From Lachnospiraceae bacterium (GTDB lineage Bacteria; Bacillota; Clostridia; Lachnospirales; Lachnospiraceae), in assembly GCA_910574185.1 (NCBI GenBank), contig CAJSZQ010000003.1, positions 124,001 to 188,000 of the forward strand: a stretch of DNA of 64,000 nucleotides. Reading direction: 5' to 3'. Each line of letters starts with the position of its first letter. The first letter of the stretch is position 1. Shown here in pieces: positions 34,732-43,389 of the stretch. The translations under genes were made by a program, and so were the position numbers. Below the pieces are notes generated by a model, which saw only the letters and a list, made by a program, of their open reading frames with translations, was not told where the DNA came from and made no database searches.

Positions 34732-37119
34732 CTATTCGGATAAAATGCGGATAATTTCACTCTTAGCAGATGCTGAAAGTATTCGTTCCACATTCTCTTC
34801 TTTGCCAAGCTTGAGCACCAGCTCCTTAATTCTAAGAGTCTCCTCCTGCGGTTTCTTTAACGGAACCAGAAATACCAGTACCAGCCTGACCAGTCTCACT
34901 CTGTCCGGATAATTCTTCTCTCTGGCCCAGTCCACCGAAGATTTCAGTCGTACAAGCAAAACAACAGTCTCGTCAATCTCTCCGGTTACCCTGTGAACAA
35001 GCGCAGTTCCATTTCCAATTCCGGTAAAGGCTTCCGCCTCTCTTTCCCACAATAAGTTCAGCAGACGCTTTCTGCGCTTTTCTGCTTCCGGCCGCTTCTT
35101 TGCAATCAAATCAACCAGAAGTTCCATCAACTCTTCTTTTGCTTCACACTGGATATCCACATAGATATCATCCTCTCCAGGCGCCCCAGAACACTCTGCC
35201 TTCCTTCCTGGGTCTTTCAGCATCTTTAGAATTTCTTTCTTATCTCTTCCAGAGAGCATTCTCATCAGTAACGCCTCATCTAACGCCATCTGGTAATATT
35301 CAGCCAGGAACTTTAGTATTTTCTCCTTGTCTGTCTCAAAAATAAATCCTGTAACTTTATTCCTGAAAGTATCAATACAGAGGGCTGCTCCTCTCCTTTC
35401 TTTACTTTTCCATATGGAAATTCCAAATTTTTTCTGCAAATCGACCTCCATATAAGGTTTTCCGTCCCCGGAAGGTTTTTTGTTCATATAAATGAATTTT
35501 TCTGTCAGCGACGCATAGACATTCGGATATCCCGCCGTCTTCTTCTGTTCAGTCAGATATATCCCATTCCTGATTGCCGCAATATCGCTATCCAGCAAAA
35601 AGGAGGATACCAGCAGATAAGGAACTCCCACCACATCCAGAGGAACCGTAGATATCACAAAGTCAATCCCCGCCATATCCATCTCCCGCAAACGTCTTGA
35701 AGAAATCACATCATAAATCCTGATACTTGGAAATTCCTGCGAAAGCCTTGCCCCAAGAAGCTGAGATGTCCCAAATCCACTATGGCAGACCACCAGGACC
35801 GTAACCGGAGACGTCTGTCTCACAAGCATCGTCTGATAGTAGGTCGCAAGGTTCGCACTTTCATCTATGCTAATCGGCGGAAGATGAAATTCCTCCGAGA
35901 CAAACTGGCAGGCAATCTGACAAACTCCAATCATCTGCGGATAGTTCTCTAACATCTCCTCCAAAAATGGATTCGCTATTTTAATACGATATTCCAACCT
36001 GTTTAGCAACGGCTTAATATGCATCAGCAGTCCCGCCATCAGCGACTCCTCTCTGGGAAAACGAATATTCAGTATTTTTGAAACATAATCCGTCAGCCCC
36101 TCGGCTATCAGACCGCTTAGTTCACTCTTCATCTTCTCATTCCACGCCGAATGTCCATGGGTTGTAAGGGAACAAATATACTGATAAATATACTCTGTCT
36201 CCTCCTCGCCGATATCAACTCCATATCGCTCCCAAATCCTGCGCGCAATTCTCTTTGCACCAGCATATCTTTCCGGTTCAGTTCTGCCAGAATATCCTGA
36301 TTCTGACTTCTCCACACGCTTTCCGGAACGAACTCTCTGAATACAGATTAAAATATGCGTAAGAAGATTCTTATAATAGACGTCGCTCATCTCAAGCTTT
36401 TCCGATAATTGAATTTCCTCCAGTAATTCTGTCACAAACATAATATCTTCCGAGTAAAATACATCCAGCAAATTCTGCAGCGTGGCCTCGTCCAGACGAA
36501 CCAGCTTACCGTATGTATACCCAGGAGCACACTGCAATGCATCCCCTTCGGACCGGCAGACTCCGCCCAATAAGGTATAAATTGTCGAAGTATTCGGACG
36601 CGATACTTCCCTGTGAAGCAGCGAAGTGATTGCTTCCCGTATATTCTCTTCTTTTCCATACACCCTTGTTCCGCGGTTGTTTTTTTCCAACTTTAATCCA
36701 AATGGAAACAGCCATTCTTCAATTGCCTTTAAATCATTAACAATACTTGTCTTTCCCACATAAAATTTATCGGCCAACCTTTGAATCGAGGTATACTGCT
36801 CCGACGCCAGCAAAAGTTCCCTGGTAATTTCCGCCTTTCTTTCCTCCAGACCGGCCGGAGGCCTGCGCGCTTCTGTGCGAAGCTGGTTCCGAAATTCTAT
36901 ATTATCTTTTACATTACTGGAAATACAAATTCCTTTTCCTGTTTTTCCAACAATTTCCCCTTCAAACTTTTCAAGACATTCTCCAAGCAGCTTCAAATCC
37001 CCTTTTAAAGTTTTTGTCGAAACATTTAGTTTTTCTGCAAAATAGCGAATAGGAACAAAGTCTGTCTCTTTCATCAGTAGTTCAAGAAATTCCCTCTGTC
37101 TATTATTTAAGTTTTCCAT
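34732..37119 (-). CDS. PRD-containing transcriptional regulator (BglG/MtlR/LicR type) with PTS domains
   Basis: This regulator has about 795 residues from ATG 37119 (MENLNNRQREFLEL), chosen because GAGGG is 8 bases upstream. Domains in order are two DNA-binding helix-turn-helix modules (about 5-60 and 85-150), PRD1 and PRD2 (about 190-400, with conserved His such as LTTHGHSAWN and LLMHIKPLL), a GatB-like IIB domain with Cys in VVCHSGFGTSQLL (about 410-420), and a IIA-like domain at the C terminus with His in TALVHRVTG. Phosphorylation by HPr and IIB would report sugar flux. It is the first gene of the leftward PTS operon and the probable activator of it and of the divergent IIB/IIC pair. Confidence 0.9.
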   Translation of the reverse strand: MENLNNRQREFLELLMKETDFVPIRYFAEKLNVSTKTLKGDLKLLGECLEKFEGEIVGKTGKGICISSNVKDNIEFRNQLRTEARRPPAGLEERKAEITRELLLASEQYTSIQRLADKFYVGKTSIVNDLKAIEEWLFPFGLKLEKNNRGTRVYGKEENIREAITSLLHREVSRPNTSTIYTLLGGVCRSEGDALQCAPGYTYGKLVRLDEATLQNLLDVFYSEDIMFVTELLEEIQLSEKLEMSDVYYKNLLTHILICIQRVRSGKRVEKSESGYSGRTEPERYAGAKRIARRIWERYGVDIGEEETEYIYQYICSLTTHGHSAWNEKMKSELSGLIAEGLTDYVSKILNIRFPREESLMAGLLMHIKPLLNRLEYRIKIANPFLEEMLENYPQMIGVCQIACQFVSEEFHLPPISIDESANLATYYQTMLVRQTSPVTVLVVCHSGFGTSQLLGARLSQEFPSIRIYDVISSRRLREMDMAGIDFVISTVPLDVVGVPYLLVSSFLLDSDIAAIRNGIYLTEQKKTAGYPNVYASLTEKFIYMNKKPSGDGKPYMEVDLQKKFGISIWKSKERRGAALCIDTFRNKVTGFIFETDKEKILKFLAEYYQMALDEALLMRMLSGRDKKEILKMLKDPGRKAECSGAPGEDDIYVDIQCEAKEELMELLVDLIAKKRPEAEKRRKRLLNLLWEREAEAFTGIGNGTALVHRVTGEIDETVVLLVRLKSSVDWAREKNYPDRVRLVRLVLVFLVPLKKPQEETLRIKELVLKLGKEENVERILSASAKSEIIRILSE

Positions 37120-37209
37120 ATGCATTTCCCTCAAGGCCTTAAAGTATTGTGCATTCTGTTTACAAATCAAGAATAACACTCCGTATTATTGTTTAAAATA
37201 CCAAACAGG

Positions 37210-37227
37210 TTCCCTAACATTAGGGAA
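37210..37227. promoter_or_regulatory. 8-bp inverted repeat, candidate operator
   Basis: TTCCCTAA-CA-TTAGGGAA is a perfect 8+8 palindrome in the 245-base divergent region between the PRD-regulator gene and the second IIB gene. It is a good candidate for the PRD regulator's binding site. No experimental motif was matched. Confidence 0.5.
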
Positions 37228-37270
37228 AAAAAGATACTTGTATAAAAATTGGTTTTTTACAATTTAATTA

Positions 37271-37307
37271 TTGCTTATTTCCAATTTATTTGTTATATTG
37301 TAACAAA
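37271..37307 (+). promoter_or_regulatory. promoter and overlapping operator of the second PTS operon
   Basis: The -35 TTGCTT (37271-37276), 17-base spacer and -10 TATATT (37294-37299) are followed by the IIB gene 66 bases on. The inverted repeat TTTGTTA-TATTG-TAACAAA (37289-37307) covers the -10, as expected for a repressor site, possibly of the DeoR regulator at 39588. Confidence 0.5.
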
Positions 37308-37364
37308 CAAGTTGTTTATAAGCAACTAAAAACCGAAATTATTTACAAAAAGGAGGAAGTAACC

Positions 37365-37640
37365 ATGAAACGAATTTTATTTGTATGCGGAACCGGAGGA
37401 ATTACTTCTGCAATCGCCGAAAAGAAAGTTGCCGATGCATGCAAAGACGCAGGCATTCCGGTAACCACCGTCAGATGCATTCCCACCAGCGTCTCTTCTA
37501 ACCTGGACAATATTGATCTGATTGTAAGCACTACTTTTCTAAGCGGCGATTATCCGGTAGAAGTCGTCAATGCCCTCAGTCTGATTACCGGCATTGGCAC
37601 CGAAGCCGTTCTGGAAACAATCATAAGCAAATTACAATAA
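37365..37640 (+). CDS. PTS sugar transporter subunit IIB (galactitol type), second copy
   Basis: This 91-residue IIB starts at ATG 37365 (MKRILFVCGTGGITS) with AAGGAGG 9 bases upstream; the upstream ATG is not supported. The phospho-cysteine is Cys8. It is immediately followed by its IIC. There is no dedicated IIA in this rightward operon, so it may use the IIA at 27784 or one elsewhere. Confidence 0.9.
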   Translation: MKRILFVCGTGGITSAIAEKKVADACKDAGIPVTTVRCIPTSVSSNLDNIDLIVSTTFLSGDYPVEVVNALSLITGIGTEAVLETIISKLQ

Positions 37641-37656
37641 GGAGGAGAAACGAACT

Positions 37657-38916
37657 ATGTTTATGCAGGTTATTAATTTTATCATGGATGCCGGGTCTTC
37701 TGTTTTCATGCCAGTCATTATCTTTGCGCTGGGTCTTGTCTTTGGTTTAAAGCCCTCGAAATCCTTTGGCGCCGGTATTACTGTAGGGATTGGATTTATC
37801 GGTATCAATCTGGTTATCGAGCTTTTAGCGAATAACCTGATGGTTGTCATTGATCAGTTGGTGGAACTGTACCATTTCAAACTGACCGCCATTGACGTGG
37901 GGTGGCCGATTGCCGCAAGCATCGCCTGGTCCGGCAAAGCTGTTGTACCGGCTATTCTGGTCGCTGTATTTGTAATGAATATCATACTTGTCGTCACTGG
38001 CTTTACCAAAACTCTGGACATAGATATCTGGAATTACTGGCAGCCGCTTTTTATCGGAGGCGCTTTATACTTATTAAGCGGTAATTTTATATTCTCTGTT
38101 ATCGCGGCCTGTCTGTCTATGGCAATCATTTTTAAAGTCGCAGACTTCTCACAGCCCTATATTGAGGAATTTTTCGGGATTCCTGGAATCTCCATCCCAC
38201 ATATCGAATCCACCGGCTGGGCGCTGCTTTGCATTCCTGTAAACAAGCTGATTGACCGTATACCGGTAATCGGTAAAATTGATTTAACGCCAGAAAAAAT
38301 CCAGAAAAGGCTCGGAATCTTAGGCGAACCTTATATCCTGGGCCTGTTTATCGGCGCCATTCTCGCTCTGATTGCCCAGGTTGACGCGGCAACCATAATG
38401 AATACGGCCATTGTTACCGCCGCGGCCATGTTCATACTTCCGAAAATGATTGGCATCCTTATGGAGGGACTGATGCCGGTTACCTCCGCAGCTTCCGAAT
38501 TTATGCAGAAAAAATTCCATGGCCGCGAAGTATACATAGGACTGGATGCAGCCGTTGTGGTTGGTCATCCATCTATTATTGCCACCGCCCTGCTTTTAAT
38601 ACCTACAACACTGATTCTGGCTGTTATTCTTCCTGGTAATGTGACCCTGCCGCTGGCAGAGTTAAGCGGCCTGACCTTCTTTACCGTTTGGGCCGTAGTC
38701 CCCTCAAAAGGAAATGTGTTCCGCGGCTGGCTTATCGGCACTTTCATTATGACTGTTGTTCTGCTGATTTCCTCCGACTACGCGCCGGTTATGACTTCAC
38801 TTGGAAACAACGTAGGCTATCAGTTCCCGGAAGGAGCAAGCATGGTTACCTGCCTCTCCATCGGTTCTCAATGGATATCCTGGATTATTTATAAAATATT
38901 TTCATTATTTATCTAA
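37657..38916 (+). CDS. PTS galactitol-type transporter subunit IIC, second copy
   Basis: This 419-residue EIIC-GAT family protein is colinear with the IIC at 33030 (shared KSFGAGITVGIGFIGINLVIE-type start, quoted in part FGAGITVGIGFIGINL, then DIDIWNYWQPLF and VVGHPSIIATALLLIPTTLI). The two are clearly paralogues. AAGGAGG precedes the ATG. Confidence 0.92.
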   Translation: MFMQVINFIMDAGSSVFMPVIIFALGLVFGLKPSKSFGAGITVGIGFIGINLVIELLANNLMVVIDQLVELYHFKLTAIDVGWPIAASIAWSGKAVVPAILVAVFVMNIILVVTGFTKTLDIDIWNYWQPLFIGGALYLLSGNFIFSVIAACLSMAIIFKVADFSQPYIEEFFGIPGISIPHIESTGWALLCIPVNKLIDRIPVIGKIDLTPEKIQKRLGILGEPYILGLFIGAILALIAQVDAATIMNTAIVTAAAMFILPKMIGILMEGLMPVTSAASEFMQKKFHGREVYIGLDAAVVVGHPSIIATALLLIPTTLILAVILPGNVTLPLAELSGLTFFTVWAVVPSKGNVFRGWLIGTFIMTVVLLISSDYAPVMTSLGNNVGYQFPEGASMVTCLSIGSQWISWIIYKIFSLFI

Positions 38917-38949
38917 AACAAATTTTTTGAAAACAAAGGAGAAATACTT

Positions 38950-39453
38950 ATGGACAACAAAGAACTTTATATAAAACTTGCCGACACCGATTTAGAATTT
39001 CATAAGAGCGCGCTGCTGCTGAGCCAGAATGAACCCTGGCTCCGTCTCGGCAGGTCTTTCGATTATACAATGGGTAAAATCCGCAATACAGACGGCGACT
39101 TATATGTCGTATATCTTGGGAACGAGCTGGCCGGTTGTATTCTGATTGAGCTTCATGGAACATTAAAAGGATTTATCCGGTCATTCTGTATTGACCCGAA
39201 ATTTCAGGGGATGAAGATTGGAAGCAGAGTCCTTGCTTATATAGAACAGGTTATCTATGAAGACTATCCCAATGTATTCGTCTTCGCCGCTTCTTTTAAC
39301 GAAGGAGCCGTCCGTTTCTATGAGCGCAACGGTTATGAGCGAATCGGAATTTTCAAAGATTATGTGGAAGAAGGCAGCGACGAGATATTATTTCGCAAAA
39401 CAATCGGCTCATCCAATGATTTTCACAAACAGCATCCCAAGGTTGCCATATAG
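38950..39453 (+). CDS. GNAT-family N-acetyltransferase
   Basis: This 167-residue GNAT fold has the acetyl-CoA loop FQGMKIGSRVLAY (about 81-93; R/Q-x-x-G-x-G/A variant) and the C-terminal FYERNGYERIG. AAAGGAG precedes the start. It is third in the rightward PTS operon, so acetylation of an amino sugar or amino acid derived from the PTS substrate is possible. The acceptor is unknown. Confidence 0.9.
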   Translation: MDNKELYIKLADTDLEFHKSALLLSQNEPWLRLGRSFDYTMGKIRNTDGDLYVVYLGNELAGCILIELHGTLKGFIRSFCIDPKFQGMKIGSRVLAYIEQVIYEDYPNVFVFAASFNEGAVRFYERNGYERIGIFKDYVEEGSDEILFRKTIGSSNDFHKQHPKVAI

Positions 39454-39587
39454 TTATTGTTCGCAATCTGTTTTTTTGATATACTGATTAGAGCGTCAGA
39501 CATTCACTTTTGACAGGCTAATCAATACTATAAAATGCCCGATAAGCCAGAGATAACTTTATTAATAAAGAAAGTCAGGAATCTTAT

Positions 39588-40373
39588 ATGAACTCGAACA
39601 ATAAAATGACCCTTCGCCGGGAGCAGATTATGAATATCATTCGCAGGTCTCCGATTACCACCGTTAATCAGCTTGCACACGAGCTTTCCGTATCGAAAGA
39701 AACAATTCGCAAAGATATCCAGTATCTGGCTGAACGCGACCTTATCCTCCGCATCCATGGCGGCGTTTCCCCTAAAGAAATAAGCATAATGGAACCCACG
39801 TACAACAGTCGTTCCACACATAATCTGGAAACAAAGCAGAACATCGCGGCGGCGGCGCTTCAGACAATCCGTCCGGGAGAATCCATTTTGTTAGAAAGCG
39901 GAACTACGGTTCAGGAGCTTGCCAAGCTTCTGGTTCAGGATACCGCACTTTTAAATTCTTTGTGCATCATTACGCTTTCCTTTCATATTATGGAAATTTT
40001 CAAGGACAGTAATATTGATAAGCTCTATTTTCTTGGAGGACGCGTCCGCAAAAACGATATGATTACCTACGGGCATTACGCCTTGTCCATGCTGCAGGAC
40101 TTTCACATCGACAAGGCTTTCATAGGGGCTGCTGCAATTGACAGCAGCCTGACGATTACCGACTACTTTGACGAGGAAGTTCTTCTGCGCAGAAAGATTA
40201 TCACAGCTTCCGATGAAACGCTTCTGTTAATTGACAGCTCGAAGATGAACAAAACTGCTTTTTTCACAATCTGTAAATTAGAAGAAATCCAACAGGTAAT
40301 CACCGATACCAACTGCCCGCAGGAAATGATAGAGCTGTTCGCTCAGAGAAATATTTCATATATACTGGCATAA
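39588..40373 (+). CDS. DeoR/GlpR-family sugar-phosphate-responsive repressor
   Basis: This 261-residue protein has an N-terminal DeoR helix-turn-helix (REQIMNIIRRSPITTVNQLA through VSKETIRKDIQYLAE and the LIRHGG-like RIHGGVSP). A sugar-phosphate isomerase-like sensor domain follows, with ILLESGTTVQELA, LGGRVRKNDM and the DSSKMNK end. It is the counterpart of sgcR. It likely controls the upstream IIB/IIC/GNAT operon and senses a phosphorylated sugar. Confidence 0.92.
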   Translation: MNSNNKMTLRREQIMNIIRRSPITTVNQLAHELSVSKETIRKDIQYLAERDLILRIHGGVSPKEISIMEPTYNSRSTHNLETKQNIAAAALQTIRPGESILLESGTTVQELAKLLVQDTALLNSLCIITLSFHIMEIFKDSNIDKLYFLGGRVRKNDMITYGHYALSMLQDFHIDKAFIGAAAIDSSLTITDYFDEEVLLRRKIITASDETLLLIDSSKMNKTAFFTICKLEEIQQVITDTNCPQEMIELFAQRNISYILA

Positions 40374-40417
40374 ATTCATTTCTGTAAATGATTAACATCA
40401 TCTGTATATTCCACATT

Positions 40418-41242
40418 TTATGGGAGATTTGGGGCAAATGAAACGTGGTACTTTACCCGTACCGCAATCTCAATAATCGCCTTATTAAGATATTCCATCA
40501 AAGGACCTGAATCTCCTGGCAGTTTCTTTAAAAGTTCTTCCAGCGCATGGTGAAACTGCTCTTTTACTCGTTCTTCTTCCATCCCCTCAAGCAGTTTCTG
40601 TAATCGGATATAGTCTTTCTCAGAAAAATCCTCCTGCAAAGACTTTCCCAGCGCCATATGACAAACGACAACTGTCAGAACGGTCTCGCAGAGATTCTCT
40701 ATCATCTCCTCATACTCTTCATTCTGCCTCGACAGAACATGAATTATCCACTGCTCTGGAAATAATCCAAGAAATTTCTGCTCCGCCCAAACACAGCAGA
40801 TAAATTCATAGATTTTATCGACCCCCGAATAACCGGATAAATCCCTTAACACCGGATAATCCAGCATTACAATAGTATTCTGTGGCTCATATTTCATATC
40901 ATACCATTTAAAAAATTCCGGAATCCCTTTTACAACCGTATCATAAAGACACTGGTTATGATAATCTGTAAAATCCGACAGCAGTTCATTATACAGCTCA
41001 AGCGTCTTCTTTACCTTCCTCTCCACCAGGGTAAGTCCCCTCTTATACGCTTGTTCTGCAGGGATTCTCTCTCTGGAAACTATACTGTTACTTCCATCAA
41101 TTTCCGTCTCACGAATGCAGTACAACACTGCTCCCATCAACTGTTCTGCCTTCTCGTAGGTGACAGAAGTACTCTCAAAAGATGTGTACTGGTCTGCCAG
41201 CTTCCCTACAATCGGAATTAGTTCTTCCATTTGATAATTCAT
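40418..41242 (-). CDS. uncharacterised protein (DUF6179-like)
   Basis: This 274-residue soluble, mostly helical protein (YTSFESTSVTYEKAEQLMGA, then YCIRETE at the start; GDSGPLMEYLNKAIIEIAVR at the end) has no membrane segment, signal or catalytic motif that I can name. It resembles the DUF6179 group from clostridia, which is found next to DUF6323 genes; that naming is from memory. It lies 6 bases after the upstream gene and so forms a two-gene operon. Function unknown. Confidence 0.65.
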   Translation of the reverse strand: MNYQMEELIPIVGKLADQYTSFESTSVTYEKAEQLMGAVLYCIRETEIDGSNSIVSRERIPAEQAYKRGLTLVERKVKKTLELYNELLSDFTDYHNQCLYDTVVKGIPEFFKWYDMKYEPQNTIVMLDYPVLRDLSGYSGVDKIYEFICCVWAEQKFLGLFPEQWIIHVLSRQNEEYEEMIENLCETVLTVVVCHMALGKSLQEDFSEKDYIRLQKLLEGMEEERVKEQFHHALEELLKKLPGDSGPLMEYLNKAIIEIAVRVKYHVSFAPNLP

Positions 41243-41248
41243 AATCTG

Positions 41249-41800
41249 TTACCTCCAGCAAAGCTCTCTGAGCGCCTCCAGATACAATTCATAGTCCCAT
41301 CTCTTTACTTCGTCAAATTCCCCATACTCTCCATATCCTTCCGAAGCCTGATACCCTCTGTATCCCGCCCGGACCGCCTCTGCAAAAATACGAAGACACG
41401 TACCCTCCAGATATTCCAAATCACCAAAGCATATGGTTTCAAACTGCTCTTTCATAAAATGTAAAAGTTCATCGTCAGAGATTTCATCCTGCATCTCATT
41501 CTTATACAGATAAAAGATTTCCTGCAGACCGAGAAGCGTATCAACATAATTACTTTGATTAATAAAAGCAGAGTCACAAAATTCGTAAATAATCTTTGGC
41601 ATAATTCCACCGCCAAATTCGACTCTTTTCTGTTCCTGCAGCGTATGTGTCCGCTCCGCCGCAATCAACGCAGCGTCTTCCTCACTCAACGCCAGGCCGT
41701 AATGTTCTGTTACCAGATTCGTTTTCATTACCTCCGCCGCCTGATTCTTCCTCTGCAGCATAATCATCCAATTATTATCCACAGGCATTCCTCCCTTCAT
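41249..41800 (-). CDS. uncharacterised protein (DUF6323-like)
   Basis: A 183-residue acidic protein with a conserved-looking first half (NLVTEHYGLALSEEDAALIA, ERTHTLQEQKRVEFGGG, IMPKIIYEFCDS). No motif gives a function. I associate it with DUF6323, the usual partner of DUF6179. The GGAGGG ribosome site fits the start at the Met of MPVDNN (41788) better than 41800. The gene begins just after hairpin element A1 on the genome. Confidence 0.65.
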   Translation of the reverse strand: MKGGMPVDNNWMIMLQRKNQAAEVMKTNLVTEHYGLALSEEDAALIAAERTHTLQEQKRVEFGGGIMPKIIYEFCDSAFINQSNYVDTLLGLQEIFYLYKNEMQDEISDDELLHFMKEQFETICFGDLEYLEGTCLRIFAEAVRAGYRGYQASEGYGEYGEFDEVKRWDYELYLEALRELCWR

Positions 41801-41824
41801 ATTTTACATCTGAAACGTTTAATA

Positions 41825-42063
41825 GTTACAGTTCACAGGTCATCTGGTATACAGCGGGTTGAATCAGGAGCTGGTCTCTGAGCAGACAATTCAGGAGCGC
41901 TTTTCATGGAATTGAAATAGCAGCTTATGCAGACTTAGGCGCGAAGGCTTTCCTGAGCCGCTTAGTCTGCGTTAGCTGACAGTTCAATGGAATGTTACTC
42001 CGTCTGCTTAGAGACATGCTCCTGATTCAACCCGCGTCCGGCAGGCGATGTGTGAACAGTAAC
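41825..42063. repeat. giant hairpin element A1 (239 bp)
   Basis: An imperfect palindrome bounded by GTTACAGTTCACA and TGTGAACAGTAAC. Outer stem GTTGAATCAGGAGC / GCTCCTGATTCAAC with GTCTCTGAGCAGAC / GTCTGCTTAGAGAC inside it. A nested core stem AGCAGCTTATGCAGACTTAG pairs with CTTAGTCTGCGTTAGCTGAC. The first of a tandem pair. Confidence 0.92.
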
Positions 42064-42071
42064 GTTTGATG

Positions 42072-42310
42072 GTTACAGTTCACAGCTCATCTGGTATACA
42101 GCGGGTTGAATCAGGAGCAGGTCTCTGAGCAGACAATTCAGGAGTGCTTTTCATGGAATTGAAATAGCAGCTTATGCAGACTTAGACGCGAAGGCTTTCC
42201 TGAGCGCCTTAGTCTGCGTTAGCTGATAGTTCAATGGAATGTTACTCCGTCTGCTTAGAGACATGCTCCTGATTCAACCCGCGTCCGGCAGGCGATGTGT
42301 GAACAGTAAC
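42072..42310. repeat. giant hairpin element A2 (239 bp)
   Basis: Direct tandem copy of A1, 8 bases after it (spacer GTTTGATG), with only a few substitutions. The pair is flanked by related AAACGTTTAATA and AACGTTTGATAA sequence. Confidence 0.92.
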
Positions 42311-42350
42311 GTTTGATAAGTATAACACCGCTGTCAAACGGTTACCAGAC

Positions 42351-42430
42351 TTGAATTTTAACCATTTTTGTGGTATTATAATAATGGAGAAAGAAAGTCA
42401 GAAGATTAACTCTTCCGGCTTTCTTTTTCT
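42351..42430 (+). ncRNA. promoter followed at once by an intrinsic terminator (possible minimal RNA)
   Basis: The -35 TTGAAT (42351-42356), 17-base spacer and -10 TATTAT (42374-42379) are followed by AAAGAAAGTCAGAAGA (42390-42405), loop TTAAC, and TCTTCCGGCTTTCTTT with TTCT. Any transcript would be about 45 nt, essentially just the hairpin. It could also serve as the terminator of the small minus-strand gene at 42503. Low certainty that it is a functional RNA. Confidence 0.3.
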
Positions 42431-42502
42431 ATCAAAATCCTTATCACACCGACTGATTGGAAGATAGGTACGATGCAAGTCTTCCATACCGCAGAATAAG
42501 CT

Positions 42503-42784
42503 TCAATCAGCGGCTATACTGTTAATATTTTTCATTGCCATATATTTATCCACATAATTACCTACATTGTATCCATTTAATATATTGACTGCTTCTATCT
42601 CCGAAACATCGTATTTTTTCATCAATTCCAATGCAAGCTGACGCATATTCCCTGTTATTTCTCCAGATGCTTTCCTACACGTTTCTGCACGTTTCCTGTA
42701 TTCCTTCACCACTTCCCAGGTCAGCCAGTCGCCTCTATGCTTCATACTCTTTTGTTTCAGCCATTTTATATAATCGGGATTCAT
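42503..42784 (-). CDS. hypothetical small protein, 93 aa
   Basis: A charged helical protein starting at ATG 42784 (MNPDYIKWLKQKSMKHRGDW) with GGAGG 8 bases upstream. The C-terminal half LMKKYDVSEIEAVNILNGYN looks like a small helical domain. No family recognised. It stands alone between two pairs of giant hairpin elements, which makes a link with them worth asking about, though nothing in the protein shows nucleic-acid enzymology. Confidence 0.6.
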   Translation of the reverse strand: MNPDYIKWLKQKSMKHRGDWLTWEVVKEYRKRAETCRKASGEITGNMRQLALELMKKYDVSEIEAVNILNGYNVGNYVDKYMAMKNINSIAAD

Positions 42785-42898
42785 CCTTCCTGCCTCCGGT
42801 AAGATACGTATAAATTTACCAACTGTCACAAGTATATCATACTTTTTTAATTACTCAAAGGAAAACTCCGGTATTTTATTCTGACCTGCAGGCTGCAG

Positions 42899-43137
42899 GT
42901 TACAGGTCACAGGTCATTTGGTATACAGCGGGTTGAATCAGGAGCTGGTCTCTGAGCAGACAATCCAGGAGTGCTTTTCATGGAATTGAAATAGCAGCTT
43001 ATGCAGACTTAGGCGCGAAGGCTTTCCTGAGCGGCTTAGTCTGCGTTAGCTGATAGTTCAATGGAATGTTACTCCGTCTGCTTAGAGACCTGCTCCTGAT
43101 TCAACCCGCGTCCGGCAGGCGATGTGTGAACTGTAAC
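42899..43137. repeat. giant hairpin element A3 (239 bp)
   Basis: Same length and orientation as A1/A2; the outer GTTACAGGTCACAGG end is slightly different. The core stem is intact. First of a second tandem pair. Confidence 0.92.
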
Positions 43138-43138
43138 G

Positions 43139-43377
43139 GTTACAGGTCACAGGTCATTTGGTATACAGTGGGTTGAATCAGGAGCTGGTCTCTGAGCAGA
43201 CAATCCAGGAGTGCTTTTCATGGAATTGAAATAGCAGCTTATGCAGACTTAGGCGCGAAGGCTTTCCTGAGCGGCTTAGTCTGCGTTAGCTGATAGTTCA
43301 ATGGAATGTTACTCCGTCTGCTCAGAGACCTGCTCCTGATTCAATCCGCGTCCGGCAGGCGATGTGTGAACAGTAAC
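43139..43377. repeat. giant hairpin element A4 (239 bp)
   Basis: Tandem copy one base after A3, nearly identical to it. It ends 12 bases before the stop codon of the GH91 gene, so it lies just downstream of that gene in its transcript. Confidence 0.92.
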
Positions 43378-43389
43378 GGCTGCAGCGTT

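Noticed and set aside
34596..34808. 70-codon frame between the PRD regulator and IIB
   Set aside because: Overlaps the regulator's 3' end in another frame and has no family resemblance; likely chance.
41825..43377. Retron, group II intron or diversity-generating element as explanation of the hairpins
   Set aside because: No reverse transcriptase gene is visible in the window and no intron domain V/VI motif was recognised.
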